Source: Siderastrea siderea (lineage: Eukaryota > Cnidaria > Anthozoa > Scleractinia > Rhizangiidae). From it: DNA of 64,000 nucleotides. The position numbers and the translations under genes were made by a program. Below, piece after piece: positions 53,106-64,000 of this stretch. The stretch lies in the NCBI GenBank assembly GCA_964030785.1, contig OZ034975.1, forward strand, positions 16,471,642 to 16,535,641. The letters are read 5' to 3'. Numbering within the stretch: the first letter of the stretch is position 1; each line of letters opens with the position of its first letter. A model generated the notes under the pieces. That model was not told the origin of the DNA and ran no database searches. It worked only from the letters and a program-made list of their open reading frames with translations.

Positions 53106-54939
53106 AATACCGGGCCTCACTCCAATATTCAGAGATGCAATTTTGAATCCTCTAATTCGAGGCTCTAAAGATAGCAAAGATAGTAAAACAATCAATGAAC
53201 TGACCTCACGAAAATCCAATAAAACTGTTATTAATGAAATGGAGTATAGTGGGGTAAATTCTGAAGATCAAACAGATATAGCAGAAATGCTAAACTCCTT
53301 TTTCACAGAAGTTGGGCCAAGCCTTAGTGGAGACGTAACAGAAGCTGATAAATCCTTCGACGAATTTCTTACCGCAACTGATAAAAATTTTGTTTTTGAA
53401 AAAACAACACCTACACGTGTTTTTGCACTACTATCAAAGCTTTGTAGGTCAAAGGCAACAGGATTAGATAATATTTCAGCGAAACTTCTAAGGGAATGTC
53501 CTGACTTACTGGCGGAATCTCTCACTCATATGTTTAATCAATCCCTAATGACGGGTATCTTTCCCGATGAGTGGAAATCTGCCAGAGTTACTCCATTGTA
53601 TAAAAATTCTGGGAAGCGTTCTGATCCGACGAATTATCGGCCAATATCAGTAATTCCAGTTGTGGCCAAAGTCTTTGAACGGATAATTTACGATCAACTT
53701 TATCATTATTTAACAAAAAACAACTTTCTCTCGTGCCATCAATCTGGTTTTCGGTCTCTGCATTCCACGCTCACCGCACTTATCGAAGCTACAGATAGCT
53801 GGGCCTTGGATATAGACCGTGGTCTTGTTAATGCCGTAGTCTTTTTAGATCTCAAAAAGGCATTTGATACAGTAGATCACGATATTTTGTTGCGAAAATT
53901 GCAATACTATGGGATTTGTTGGACCAGTCATCAATGGTTTGCTTCTTATTTAGATAATCGAACACAGATTTGTCATATTAATTCTTGTAAGTCAACTCCG
54001 AAATGTCTAAGATGTGGTGTTCCCCAGGGAACAATTTTGGGACCTCTTCTGTTTTTGATATATATTAATGACTTACCACACTGTCTGACATATTCGGAAC
54101 CCAGAATGTACGCAGATGATACTAGCTTAACACTTGCTAGCACTGACATTGAGCATATAAATTATCGCCTTAATCACGACCTGAGAAATGTGTACGAATG
54201 GCTGTCTGCTAACAAGCTTACTCTAAATATGACGAAAACTGAGTTTATGCTTATTGCATCAAGGCAGAAGTTATCACAATTTACGGAAAGTCCCTTTCTT
54301 ACTATAAATGAGAACGCAATAGAACAAGTAACCTCCGCTAAATCCCTCGGAGTTTATGTTGATCAAAAAATAAACTGGGAGTGTCATATTGAAAACATTT
54401 CTAAGAAGATAGCTTGTGCCATTGGTGCAATTAAACGAATTCGGCATCTCACTCCATTTAATATTTTGATCAAAGTTTATAATAGCCTTATTCAACCACA
54501 ATTTGATTATTGCAACGTAGTGTGGGGAAGCTGTAACAAGGGCCTTGCTGAAAAACTGCAAAGGCTTCAAAACCGCGCAGCTCGTACCCTAATGTCTGCG
54601 AGCTATGATAGTAATTTAGATGATTTGTTCCGGACACTGGGGTGGCGAAGACTCTATTATCAAAGATTGGAACAGAAGTCTATCCTAATGTATAAAACAT
54701 TACATGGTATGACTCCTGATTATCTGAGATCAAGATTCGTATATCGTGACGATGTTAGTACTTATCGTTTAAGGAATACCGAAAACAAATTAGTTCTTCC
54801 ACAACCTCGAACTGATTATCTCAAAAAAAGTTTTTCGTACAGCGGAGCTCAGTTGTGGAACAACTTACCTGTAGACCTAAGACAAGCATCTTCACTGGCC
54901 GATTTCAAATCTAAATTAAGTCGGCACAGTTTAAAGTAA
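53106..54939 (+). CDS. LINE reverse transcriptase ORF (partial)
   Basis: About 610 codons remain open. Motifs in order are ATGLDNISAKLL, ARVTPLYKNSGKRSDPTNYR, HQSGFRSLHST, the catalytic strand VFLDLKKAFDTVDH, GVPQGTILGPLLFLIYINDL, the active site YADDTSL, and LGVYVDQKINW. The C-terminal part is typical of CR1/L2-Jockey-type elements (FDYCNVVWG, LQNRAARTL, SYSGAQLWNNLP). The N-terminal endonuclease is missing through 5' truncation, so the frame has no authentic start and reading into it from upstream satellite is accidental. An intact catalytic core suggests a fairly young copy. It would copy LINE RNA by target-primed reverse transcription. Confidence 0.88.
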
Positions 54940-55067
54940 TATCTAAATCTTACATGTAAGTGAATTTTAGACACGGCCTCCATGAAAAGCAGACTTTTCT
55001 TTTGTAATTTTGAATTTGTTGTTATTAAATTTTTGTAGTTAGTTAGATAGGTAGATAGTCTAGTAAT

Positions 55068-55113
<46 letters not shown>

Positions 55114-55121
55114 TTATCTTA
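53106..55121 (+). mobile_element. LINE retrotransposon, 5'-truncated, open reverse transcriptase
   Basis: The element includes a long open frame and ends after the CDS with ATAAATAAAG and a (TTATC)n tail at about 55101-55121. It lies in the remains of the satellite array: fragments with GACACT and AGACAGATATCTCG resembling the unit follow the tail. The endonuclease part is absent. Confidence 0.82.
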
Positions 55122-55541
55122 TAGCCTTTTGACACTATCAGAAGAGACAGATATCTCGCTGTCAACTCAATGACTAGCACTAGAATTAAAATGTTTAATT
55201 TAACTTGATGCAAACAGAGAGTTACCTGACTGCGAAAGGTGAAGGCCACTGGAGTTGAAATTTGCAGCTTGATTGATGCCATGTGAAATAAACATCCATC
55301 CTCCGTTTGCCGAGAACTTTCGTAAGATACTATTTACTTCCGTTACTTTATTGTTGAGGTTAGCTTTGTCAAACCGCTTTAAGAGCGAAGAGATAGTTAG
55401 TCTACAGCTTCAGTTTTGAGAAATGTTATCGACAAGGTTTATAATACTATCCGCCACTTGTCTAGGTGGACCTGTTTGAAGATCATTCGTTCCGACATGC
55501 AGGATAATTTCATCGGGCTGTGCTCTTACTGTTGGCAGAGA

Positions 55542-55545
<4 letters not shown>

Positions 55546-55577
<32 letters not shown>

Positions 55578-55612
55578 CAGAGAGAGACAGACAGAGACAG
55601 AGAGAGAGAAGG
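55546..55612. repeat. GA/CAGAGA microsatellite
   Basis: A mix of GAGA and CAGAGA repeats of about 65 bp. Confidence 0.9.
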
Positions 55613-55649
55613 GGGAAGAGCAATAGAGTAACCAAGCTACAACTAGTTC

Positions 55650-56000
55650 AGTAGCAACCCGGGGAGGGGTGACTCGTATGTACTAGCTATATGACTATGT
55701 GCCATTTTGAAGGGTATGATTTTCAAGCAGTTTGAAAATCATACCCTTCAAAATGAAAATCATACCCTTCAAAATGAAAGAAATGATAGAGTTTTGGCCT
55801 AAAATATTGTGCCATTTATTAGGAAACTAATCAGTGTATGAGGAATTTTGCCAGTTTCCAAGTGTAGGTTAAGGTAAATACTTTTTGTGTCTAACCCAGA
55901 AAAGGCTTGCAAAATACAGCTGAACATGGTCTGGTATAGGGCATAGGGAAAGGATTTATATCACCTTTACCCCTATTCTAATATTCCAAGAGCGCCTTTT
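55650..56000. repeat. Dispersed repeat with GGGTATGATTTTCAAG motif
   Basis: It holds a palindrome around 55709-55780 (AGGGTATGATTTTCAAG with its complement). Related pieces, sharing GGGTATGGTTTT and GGTCTGAAATAGGGTA-type text, recur at 56600-56730, 56870-57060 and 60480-60920. Confidence 0.55.
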
Positions 56001-56256
56001 CAGGATAGAAGAGAAGATCGTCCCTTTTTTGAAGCGTAATTTGTTTTATGTGTTTAGGCAATACATTAATTTATTCATCTTCTTCGTATCACATTTCTAC
56101 AAAATTGTATAACGGGCAACAACGGCAAAGAAGGTATGAAAAATACCAACACGGAATTAATGTTAAGCAAGGCGAGCTGCTTTATTGGTTTTAATTTGAC
56201 TAAAAATGGTTTGCTGTGGAGTGACTGAGAAAATTCTCTTCAAAAGACAGCTGCCC

Positions 56257-57779
56257 TTAATCGTCGTTTTTGAAGTACTTGTTGCAAGCTTCGATGATGT
56301 TCTCTCGAAATAGATTGAACGTAGTAGGAAGCTGCCTGGACAGGATAAACTGTATTCCTGTTTTGGGTAACCATCCGTTGTAATTGTTGTTTCGCAAAGC
56401 AAACACTGTGTACTCACCATCTGGATTTTTCTCCTCGGGAATAACTATGGTGAAATTTCCTCCATTTGTAGCCCTGTGGTTAAGACGTAAAAAATGGTTG
56501 AAATACACTTAAACCTATTGTAAGCGACTTACTTTGGGATACTTTGGGACTACAACCTCTACCTGCCAGCTTGGAATGCGGGGATACTCTCACATAACGC
56601 CAATAAAGGTATGTGCCGCTGTGAAGCGTATGGTTTTCAAGCAGTTTGGTCTGGGATAGGGTATAGAAATCAGGGAGTTCTGGTTTAGAATAGGTTATCA
56701 GTTACCAGGAAACTGGTTAGTGGTGTGAAAAATGTAGCCCAAAATACGGGGTTTGAAAAACTCGGAAATAAATGTAAATTCAAACACGTCAACTTCTTGT
56801 TCGACAGATCGTCTTCCATTGAGAACACTATGTGGTTACATTTCTGATAGATAGCTGCAAGATAGCTATTCTGGGATACGGTAGGGATTTCAGTCTAGAA
56901 TAGGTTTGCAAATGGTACTGAAAGTGGTCTTTATATATGGGTAGAGTTTGAGAGTCCCAGAGGCACACCCCCAACAAACAATTTCCAAGTACCCTCCAAC
57001 CCCATCCCCACCCCCCTTCCCCATCAACCCCTTACCGGGCCTGCCCGGTAGGGGTACAGCCAAATCGTCACCACTGATCCCTGTCAATCGTTTATTTTGC
57101 AGAAATGAATTTTAATTATAGATATAAAACAGCATTACTAAAAAGCTTTCATTTTGAATGGTTACTCTCAAGGAACTCACCAGCAAATGCAAAAGTGAGA
57201 ACTGTCTTAGCTGACACAGAAATTCATGATGAATTGACGATTAACCAATTTTAGAACCTTAGGCTCGCTCAAAAAGTGCCGATTATTCGCCGAACATTAA
57301 CCAAGGTTTACCAACGTTCACCTAAAATTCAAGCCACCTTTTTTAGTTAATCATTAAACTGTGAAGAACTATACGTTACCTCACAAACCCGTCAGCACCA
57401 GGAGGTTTTGAGTGGTGCCAGGCATTTTTCTGAAGCAAGAGGAACGCCTTTTGCCCATACCAATCGACCTCCTTGGCGGGTGGAACAAACACCACAAAAC
57501 TTCGATCTTTGAAAGGGCAAGAAACCTTTACCCTTGTACCAATAAGATGGCCCCCTCCTTCTTTTTCTGGATATTTTTCAAAGACTTCGTTGTCCAAGAA
57601 TGCTTGATCCCATTTCCTGCGGTGTTCCATATTTGACGGGTCCAGCGCTCTCACGACTTTGGTTCCTGGCACGGGCATTTTCAGCGTGAAGAGCGTTTTA
57701 ATCGGCACTGGCTGATCGTAAAATGTCTTCATCCAATACTGTGATATTCCAGGGCTGTTGTGAACATCAGCCCATCCAC
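56257..57779 (-). CDS. START-domain protein, copy B (two 3' exons seen)
   Basis: Exons 57380-57779 and 56257-56473 repeat the structure of copy A: equal first-exon length (400 nt), identical splice phase, and the junction codon Arg before ATNGGNF. The protein is about 205 residues with GWADVHNSPG, RVKVSCPFKDRSFV, WYGQKAFLLL, then GGNFTIVIP, ALRNNNYNGWLP and an amphipathic C-terminal helix ending KYFKNDD. The two copies lie in the same orientation about 18 kb apart, so they are tandem paralogs. Upstream exons for the N-terminus were not identified. The SCPF for SWPF difference is a conserved-position Trp-to-Cys change in copy B. Confidence 0.8.
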
Positions 57780-58142
57780 CTTAAAAAGTAATTGAAAAAC
57801 AATAATTAATAACAAATAATAAATACATCAGGCACTCCCACGTCTTCTTTTGCAAAAATTGATCATGAAAGGCCGTTACAAACTCCTCGCTATTTCCGCT
57901 GGCCATACAAATCACGTAGCAGTTAAGGTTAAGTCTAGTGTCCAGTCCACTGGATTGAAGGAGCTAGACGGCTCATCAGGGTCGGTGCTAAACTCCGTTT
58001 TTTGTAGCATGGAGCGACTCGAATCTCTGAGGTTGGAAGCAGTGCCGTCACTAAAATCAATCTGCATACGTCAGTGAGTTATTCTGAAGGTCCGTTGCTT
58101 AACTGCCGTACAAGTAATATACCAAACACGAGTGCGAGTGTT

Positions 58143-58658
58143 TCACCAGGGGTTCAAAACATGGAAGCACGAGGCCAAAAATTTAGTCCTTTTATTGTTT
58201 CGAGGTGTTTCCACCCACTGCCGTGGTTCAAAACACCTCTTATAGTTAGCACACAATTCGCATTGATCAGCGTCCTTCTTCAGTTGAGTTCGGCTCACGT
58301 ACAACGTTTCGGTTGGCATGAAGGAACCAGCTCTTTGTTTTAACCACCAGAAGTGTAAGTAGCAAGTTTCTTGGTTCGCTTGGTCGTAATCTTTAACGTA
58401 CACGGTACGAGCAAAAGTTGACTGTTTTATTTGTTTTAAAACGCGTTGGGTTGCGCGGCCCGAGAGAAAGAATTGCGCTTCTTGAGTCGGAAGACGTGTA
58501 TGTTTAGTATTTTTGAAGACTACGGCGAAAAAAAGCTGAAAAACTTGGACAGTTTTACCTAAATTGCCGTTCACAAAATTTGCCAAGGCAGTTATTAGAT
58601 CTATTACAAGCAGAGCCTCGGTTATCTTCGGCCTTTGGCCTTTGGTATTGGTCAGCAT
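58143..58658 (-). CDS. Hypothetical ORF, 171 residues
   Basis: The frame is open from an ATG at 58656-58658. The N-terminal part is hydrophobic-helical (TEALLVIDLITALANF), the middle has LSGRATQRVLKQIKQ, and the C-terminal part has CYLHFWWLKQRAGSF and a Cys pair QCELCANYKRC. I do not recognise the family. The length and mixed composition on an AT-rich background suggest a real exon or a transposon gene piece. It lies just left of the long-inverted-repeat element and on the same strand as START copy B. Confidence 0.35.
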   Translation of the reverse strand: MLTNTKGQRPKITEALLVIDLITALANFVNGNLGKTVQVFQLFFAVVFKNTKHTRLPTQEAQFFLSGRATQRVLKQIKQSTFARTVYVKDYDQANQETCYLHFWWLKQRAGSFMPTETLYVSRTQLKKDADQCELCANYKRCFEPRQWVETPRNNKRTKFLASCFHVLNPW

Positions 58659-60397
58659 TTAATTAAGAGCGGCTATCCGTAACTTTCACCTAGGACCATG
58701 CAAGATAGAAAAATCGAAAATTGCCAAACTTTGTCACAATAAAGGTCTTCCCAAACCATTTATAAAAATATAAGTTTCAGATTATTTCGGTAGATATTTT
58801 ACCGTTACGACGACTTTATCATTCCGATGGCTCGGGAGCCAGGAAAAACGAGTTGAAAGTGTCACTTAAATCAATTGCTCGTTTTGAATTGTGAAGACAG
58901 GAATATCAATATCAAAGCCATGTAGTATAAGTAGGATATTCCCTTGTCTTGTTTACTTTGTCAAATTTGAATTCGATCGAGACCAGAATTTTTAACAGAT
59001 TTTTAAAATTTAACCGTTTTGAGCGGCATAGTCGCACGCTAAAAAATGGCGAAATTCAGGACCAAAAAAACACTCTGGTATATGGCTTTCGCTGCTGAGA
59101 CTACACTTGTTGGAATAAGCAGTCTTTCCTCTACGATTTGATGCAAAAAAAAATTTGGGTAAATGAAAGAGAAAATTTTAGGAGCGCTTTATCTACACCC
59201 TATTTTCCAGGCGAAGACGACCTTTTAACCTTGACAGGCAGGGAAGTAATGACCAGCGTTTTCAAATAACACGCGCTAATTCCATTTTTTAAAGAAAAGT
59301 TTCGTAATGTTTGGTACTTACTAACTAATAGAACCTCAAATAAAGTCATCAGCCGAAAACAGGACAGGTTTTCGCTAGCAAATACGTTTTTTTGGCAAAG
59401 GCAAACTTTGGTTGTTGGTGATTAACATCGGCAAATTGCATAAATTTGTTTTTCACAAGAAACGCGTTTTACCTTCCTTGTTTCTAAAGTAAAAATACCA
59501 ACGAAAACCAGTAAAGCATTACCTAACTATCTATGTAGCAAATCGTACCTTAATAACCATTCTCTGTGAAGAAATGACGAGATTTCTACTAACCGCCCAT
59601 GACAACTGATGACAACCGTCGAACATTTTTGGGTAAGTAATGGCTATACTGTCACGCAATACACAGTGGTCTTAGATTACAAAACCACATGGCCAGGCAA
59701 ATGCAAACAGCTGTCAGCAGCGAATCTCCTATGGGCAAGAATGGACGAGAAACAAAAGAGATGTCTAAAACTTTGCTGCTAGTGCAATGAATTGTTTTAA
59801 AATTCAACCAGTCTTTATAGCATTAGTACTGTAGAATGTAAAATTATCTCAAAGTTCTTAACCAAAGAAAAATAAGAGCCAAATAAAGTTACCGGTCATT
59901 ATACCTCAAGTTGCGAAATACTTCCACAGTCCTGATGTAACAAACATGCCTGGTCTCAAAAAATCCTGACACAAATCTTGCACGTGGGTTGAACTGTTTG
60001 GAACGCCACCAGTCTGTCAAACCTCATAAACTACCATGGCTTTGTGTGGGTATTCGGAAATAGTTGGAGGAAGTTGTGGGGCTAGTTCAGACAACCCAGC
60101 GAATGTCCAGAGTGTTACCTACTTCTTATTAACTGAGCGCGAGGGCCGTACTGGGAGAATATTGCCCGAGGTCGTACAAGAAAGACTGAGGGCAATATTC
60201 TCCTAGTACGGTTCCGAGCTAGCGAGAGTTAATGTAGTTGTGTAATAAGAAGCTTATTATATGGCTATGCCTAACACTTTATTACTTGAAAAGTGAGCCG
60301 TAGTGGATTGGGATGAATGAAACAGTTTACCGGAAAGCATACAAAACTCAGCAGTTTTATTCCACACAAGAAATTTATAGCGCACCCGGTGGAGGGG

Positions 60398-60470
60398 TAG
60401 TCTCCTACGCAGCCGTTTTTAGTGGGGGAGTGTTGCGTGACGCCACTAAAAACGGCTGCGTAGGAGACTA
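60398..60470. repeat. Perfect 27 bp hairpin
   Basis: TAGTCTCCTACGCAGCCGTT with TTTAGTG at 60398-60424 is exactly complementary to 60444-60470, with a 19 bp loop. Confidence 0.92.
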
Positions 60471-60474
60471 GGGG

Positions 60475-60735
60475 AGGGGGTACTCCCGTACATAAGCTAT
60501 ATAGGTATGTGCGACGCCAAAGGGTATGGTTTTTGAGCCTTTTTGGTCTGAAATAGGACATAGACTTTGAACATTTTGGTCTGAAATAGGGTGAGGCTTT
60601 TTCCCCGGGGGGGGGGGTACTCCCTTATATAAGCTATATTGATATGTGTGGCGCCAAAGGGTATGGTTTTTGAGCCTTTATGGTCTGAAATAGGGTATAG
60701 ATTTTGACCATTTTGGTCTGAAATAGCGTGAGGTT
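60475..60735. repeat. Two tandem units of about 130 bp
   Basis: Both carry GGGGGTACTCCC, TAAGCTATAT, GCGCCAAAGGGTATGGTTTT-like text and TTTTGGTCTGAAATAGNG. Degenerate GAAATAGGGTA motifs continue to about 60930. Confidence 0.8.
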
Positions 60736-62952
60736 TGTGCACTCTGATATGGGATCTGGTAAGGTTCTTACAAGAAGCTATCTTTTTATTAATTTTCTTC
60801 TCCAAAGAACTGAGGTTTGATTAACGTTGGGAATTTGAAGCCCTTCTCAACTATTTACGCAAACGAAATAGGGTTAGGGTCTCATCTGAAATAGGGTATC
60901 AAATATTAAGTCAGGTCTAAAATAGGGTAGGGAAAATCACTTTATTCATTTAGCTTCAAATCATCCCAACTATTTGAATCAAATGTACTTTTACATTTTC
61001 TATATTTCCACTTTACTAGGAGGGCATTAACATTGCTCATAATGCCCCTGGGCATTACGGGAAAATCTGGTCCCGAGTATTGGCCAATCACAGCGCGCCT
61101 TATATATTTACAAGCTCTAGCCATATAATAAATTTGGGGAATGCAGTAAAGACATCAAAGGACATCTGAGAAGTTACAAGGTGTCGAATGCCTCACTAGA
61201 TTCAGAAGCAAAGCTTTTTGCTGGCAAGAGCAGGTAACCGTACTGTTAAAAAATTTGGGTACTTATTGCTGTAGACTGCAAAACACTTTTTGCTGTTCGC
61301 TCTCTTTCTCTGTCTCAAAATAAGAAAAGGAAAGTCAAGAAAAAGAAAACTCGCGGGGGCACGAATCTTCCGAAAAAGGTTAACTCGCTTGGTGCGAAGT
61401 GACGAAAGCGTGGATTTTCCCGCGCGAGCTACACACGTCCCGCGCGTTCGTATGATGCACCAAGAAATATGTAATGTTTTGCGCTCGGTCTTTAGCTTCG
61501 ATACAACTGTACATGCCGCCACCAGGAGTTGTAAGATCTTGCCTAAAGGCCAAATAACACGGAAAACATTCGTGCAACTATTCGCACAACGACGTTGCAC
61601 TTATTATCACCTCCGCGTCGCGTGTTCAGGTTGCAGAAAGTTAGTTTCTTCTACTTTTCGAAAAATAAAGATTTGTTTCGTGTATAGGTGAGAACACTCT
61701 CAACTTGTAACGCATCCTTGTTGCGCAACAAGTTGCACGAAAATCTTGCCGGTATTACTGAAGCGAAATAATGAAATTACTCCTGGTGTCCACATTTGTT
61801 ATCACCTGGGGCGCAACAGCCCTCTCTCCATCTTGGGGTTCATCCATAGATAAGTGAGGGGTAAACGAAGTTCTGCACTGCCCAAATTAAAAAATTCTGT
61901 TAAGATACCCGCCTGTTACAATGAGACATATTTGGCAGCTAGGGTGGGTGAATGCTTCCACGGGATATATTCCTTTTGACCCAAATGAAGACAGGAAAAC
62001 TCAATGTACCTTGGCACAGATTCTGACGTTTGACGATACTCGGAACTGTTTTTTTCAGTCTTTTTCTAATTTGTAAAGGAATTTTTGAATTCAATGAAGT
62101 TCATTTAGGTTTAACAATATGCCCGCGACACCGGGAAAGGTTTGGAACGGCCGCTGGAGATCCTACAAGAAAAACTGCAGCTGTCCAAGTGAAGTGTCCG
62201 TTAAATATTTAGGTCCAATTTGCAGCAAATTATGTGGTAGGCCAGATAATAGAGAATTACAGTAACCGATCCGAGAAGTTGCAAAGGTGTGTGTTAGTAT
62301 TTCGCAGTTTTTGTGTGACAGAAACTTTCTGGCAGTAACTAGATTACGTAGATGATAGAAAGCTGTTTTGTGCAGTTAGTTCACTTGCTTGTTCATAGAA
62401 AGGGCACTTTCAAACCATACGCCAGTGTTCTTGGCTGACTATTTATACAGCAGCCGTTTATATATATGTAGTCGTCGGCAGTATGGTGGAAGCCATTGAA
62501 GCACATCCGCAAGACAGTTTTTCATTACCTAGTGTTCGCAACACGAAGAACGGAGGTTTTCAAAAAAAAAGGCTTAGGGTGGACCGAAATATCTACGTTT
62601 GTTTATCAAGAAATGTTCTTAGGGTAAGGGGCGCCCAGCATACCCCTATGATTGATATTTTTTCTGTTTAGAATGGTTAAAAGTAAAACCATCAGCATTA
62701 AATTTATCACAGGCACTTCTATTTAGAAAAAGTGGCAACCCCAACAAACAAACAAAAAACGAGTCATGCCCAGAGATGGTAGCCAGACAGCATTCCAGGA
62801 GACAAGAGCAGGAAAAAACATCGGACAGATTCTGTCGCAGGCTAGCAATAAAAACAATTTAAATCCAGGCATTTTATCTTACGAGGTCCTTTTAACATGT
62901 CCGATGATCAATCCCGTCGCTTTTATATGCACTTCCCCTCATCCCCTCCCCT

Positions 62953-63219
62953 CTACAGCTCTATACTTTGCAAGTTGTTGAATACTTTCAATAGCATCTG
63001 AGCCTTTTCTTCTGCCTTGTCTTTCTGTGAACTGCCCACACTTTTAAATTGAGGATCGTATGTGTGGTTCCAAAATAACACGGTAAAAGCCAGGATGGGA
63101 CCTCTCTGGTTTGTAATTGAAGACCAGTGTATATTGCGTGACAGCAACGTTTTCGCGACCACCCAAAAATGTTCGACGGTTGTCTCGCGCAGCCAGAAGA
63201 AATCTCGACGTTTCTTCAT
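62953..63219 (-). CDS. Hypothetical terminal exon, 88 codons
   Basis: The frame has FFWLRETTVEHFWVV, GPILAFTVLFWNHTYDPQ and SQKDKAEEKAQMLLKVFNNL before its stop. The 5' part lies in the right inverted arm. The left arm has a diverged, frame-broken copy of that part near 59600. It may be the last exon of the element's own gene; the family is not recognised. Confidence 0.3.
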   Translation of the reverse strand: MKKRRDFFWLRETTVEHFWVVAKTLLSRNIHWSSITNQRGPILAFTVLFWNHTYDPQFKSVGSSQKDKAEEKAQMLLKVFNNLQSIEL

Positions 63220-64000
63220 CAGAAAAGAGTCATTAAGGTAAGATTTGCTTTATAAATAGTTGGATCACACTTTATTGGTCTTCTTTACCATTGTTTTGGA
63301 AAAAACTGAAGGCAGAAAAGCGACTTTGTTGTGAAAGAAAAATGTTTCAAATTTATGCAAATTTACCGATGTTAATCACCAACAACCAAAGTTTGCCTTT
63401 GCCAAAAAAACGTATTTGCGAGCGAAAACCTGTCCTGTCTTCGGCTGATGACTTTATTTGAGGATCTATTAATTAGTAAGTACCAAACATTGTGAAACTT
63501 TTCTTTAAAAAAATGGAATTAGCGCGTGTTATTTGAAAACGCTGGTCATTACTTCCCTGCCTGTCAAGGTTAAAAGGTCGTCTCCGCTTGGAAAATAGGG
63601 TGCAGATAAAGCGCTCCCAAAATGTACCATTTCATTTACCCAAAAATTTTTTTTTATCAAATCGTAGAGAAAAGATTGCTTATTCCAACAAGTGTAGTCT
63701 CAGCAGCGTAAACCATATACCAGAGTGCTTTTTTTGGTCCTGAATTTCGCCATTTTTTAGCGTGCGACTATGCCGCTCAAAACGGTTAAATTTTAAAAAT
63801 CTGTTAAAAATTCTGGTCTCGATCGAATTCAAATTTGACAAAGCAAACAAGACAAGGGAATATCCTACTTATACTACATGGCTTTGATATTGATATTCCT
63901 GTCTTCACAATTCAAGACGAGCGGTTGATTTTAGTGACACTTCCAAGTCGTTTTTACTCGCTCACGAGCCATCGGAATGATAAAGTCGTCGTAACGGTAA

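Larger units (their letters stand above)
58799..64000. mobile_element. Element with inverted repeats of nearly 900 bp
   Basis: The segment 58799-59685 is the reverse complement of 63110-64000 with about 10 percent divergence; for example TTACCGTTACGACGACTTTA lies at both outer limits. The right arm runs to the window end, so the true end may lie beyond. The 3.4 kb interior has no intact transposase that I can recognise. It has a 27 bp perfect hairpin, an inverted repeat near 60130-60250 and duplicated 130 bp units at 60480-60735. Confidence 0.85.

Noticed and set aside
61202..61691. Overlapping 130-codon frames on both strands
   Set aside because: Both frames lack domain features, and frames this long on both strands suggest chance.

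Overview
The window looks like animal nuclear DNA, most likely from a cnidarian such as a coral or anemone. It has spliced genes with GT/AG introns, AT-rich intergenic DNA, two non-LTR retrotransposons, many short inverted-repeat elements, and gene families I associate with cnidarian repeats. No bacterial operons, ribosome binding sites or CRISPR arrays were seen.

1-20660: an endogenous adintovirus/Polinton (Maverick)-like DNA virus, visibly richer in G+C than its surroundings. The rightward late block holds the penton C-terminus, an adenovirus PX/mu-like peptide, two basic virion-type proteins, a double-jelly-roll major capsid protein, an adenain-type protease, a Pol III-type tRNA-like gene and a packaging ATPase. 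The ATPase is split by a 6.6 kb insertion (about 4010-10612). The block then continues with the ATPase tail, a poly-Gly protein, a membrane protein, a second PX-like peptide, several small basic proteins and a phospholipase A2-like capsid protein. Two leftward, probably regulatory genes and a rightward protein-primed DNA polymerase B diverge from a TATA-bearing promoter near 15930-16160. Past the polymerase lies a cluster of ETS, E-box and CRE motifs. Several viral genes carry in-frame stops or frameshifts while others are open, so this is a relatively young but decaying copy. No integrase is visible; it may lie left of the window.

4010-10612: the insertion in the virus carries an apparently intact four-exon leftward gene (848 codons, consistent splice phases) of a transposase-like family, plus local duplications and a miniature inverted-repeat element in an intron.

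20660-36530: a nest of mobile elements. A decayed tyrosine-recombinase-like gene with a C-terminal Myb domain belongs to an outer element. That element is interrupted by a 2.0 kb TTAA-flanked element and by a 10.8 kb element with 7 bp target duplications. The latter carries a decayed NHL-repeat gene and is itself interrupted by a 6.7 kb element with an exact 8 bp duplication, which holds satellite arrays, large inverted repeats and Penelope-type reverse transcriptase fragments.

36530-64000: host backbone with two tandem leftward START-domain (lipid-transfer) gene copies at 36766-39952 and 56257-57779. Between and around them are tRNA-derived repeats, a mariner-like miniature element, a decayed LINE whose 3' tail runs into an ATTC microsatellite, a foldback structure built of a roughly 120 bp satellite, a second LINE with an open reverse transcriptase, and (58799 to the window end) an element with terminal inverted repeats of nearly 900 bp.
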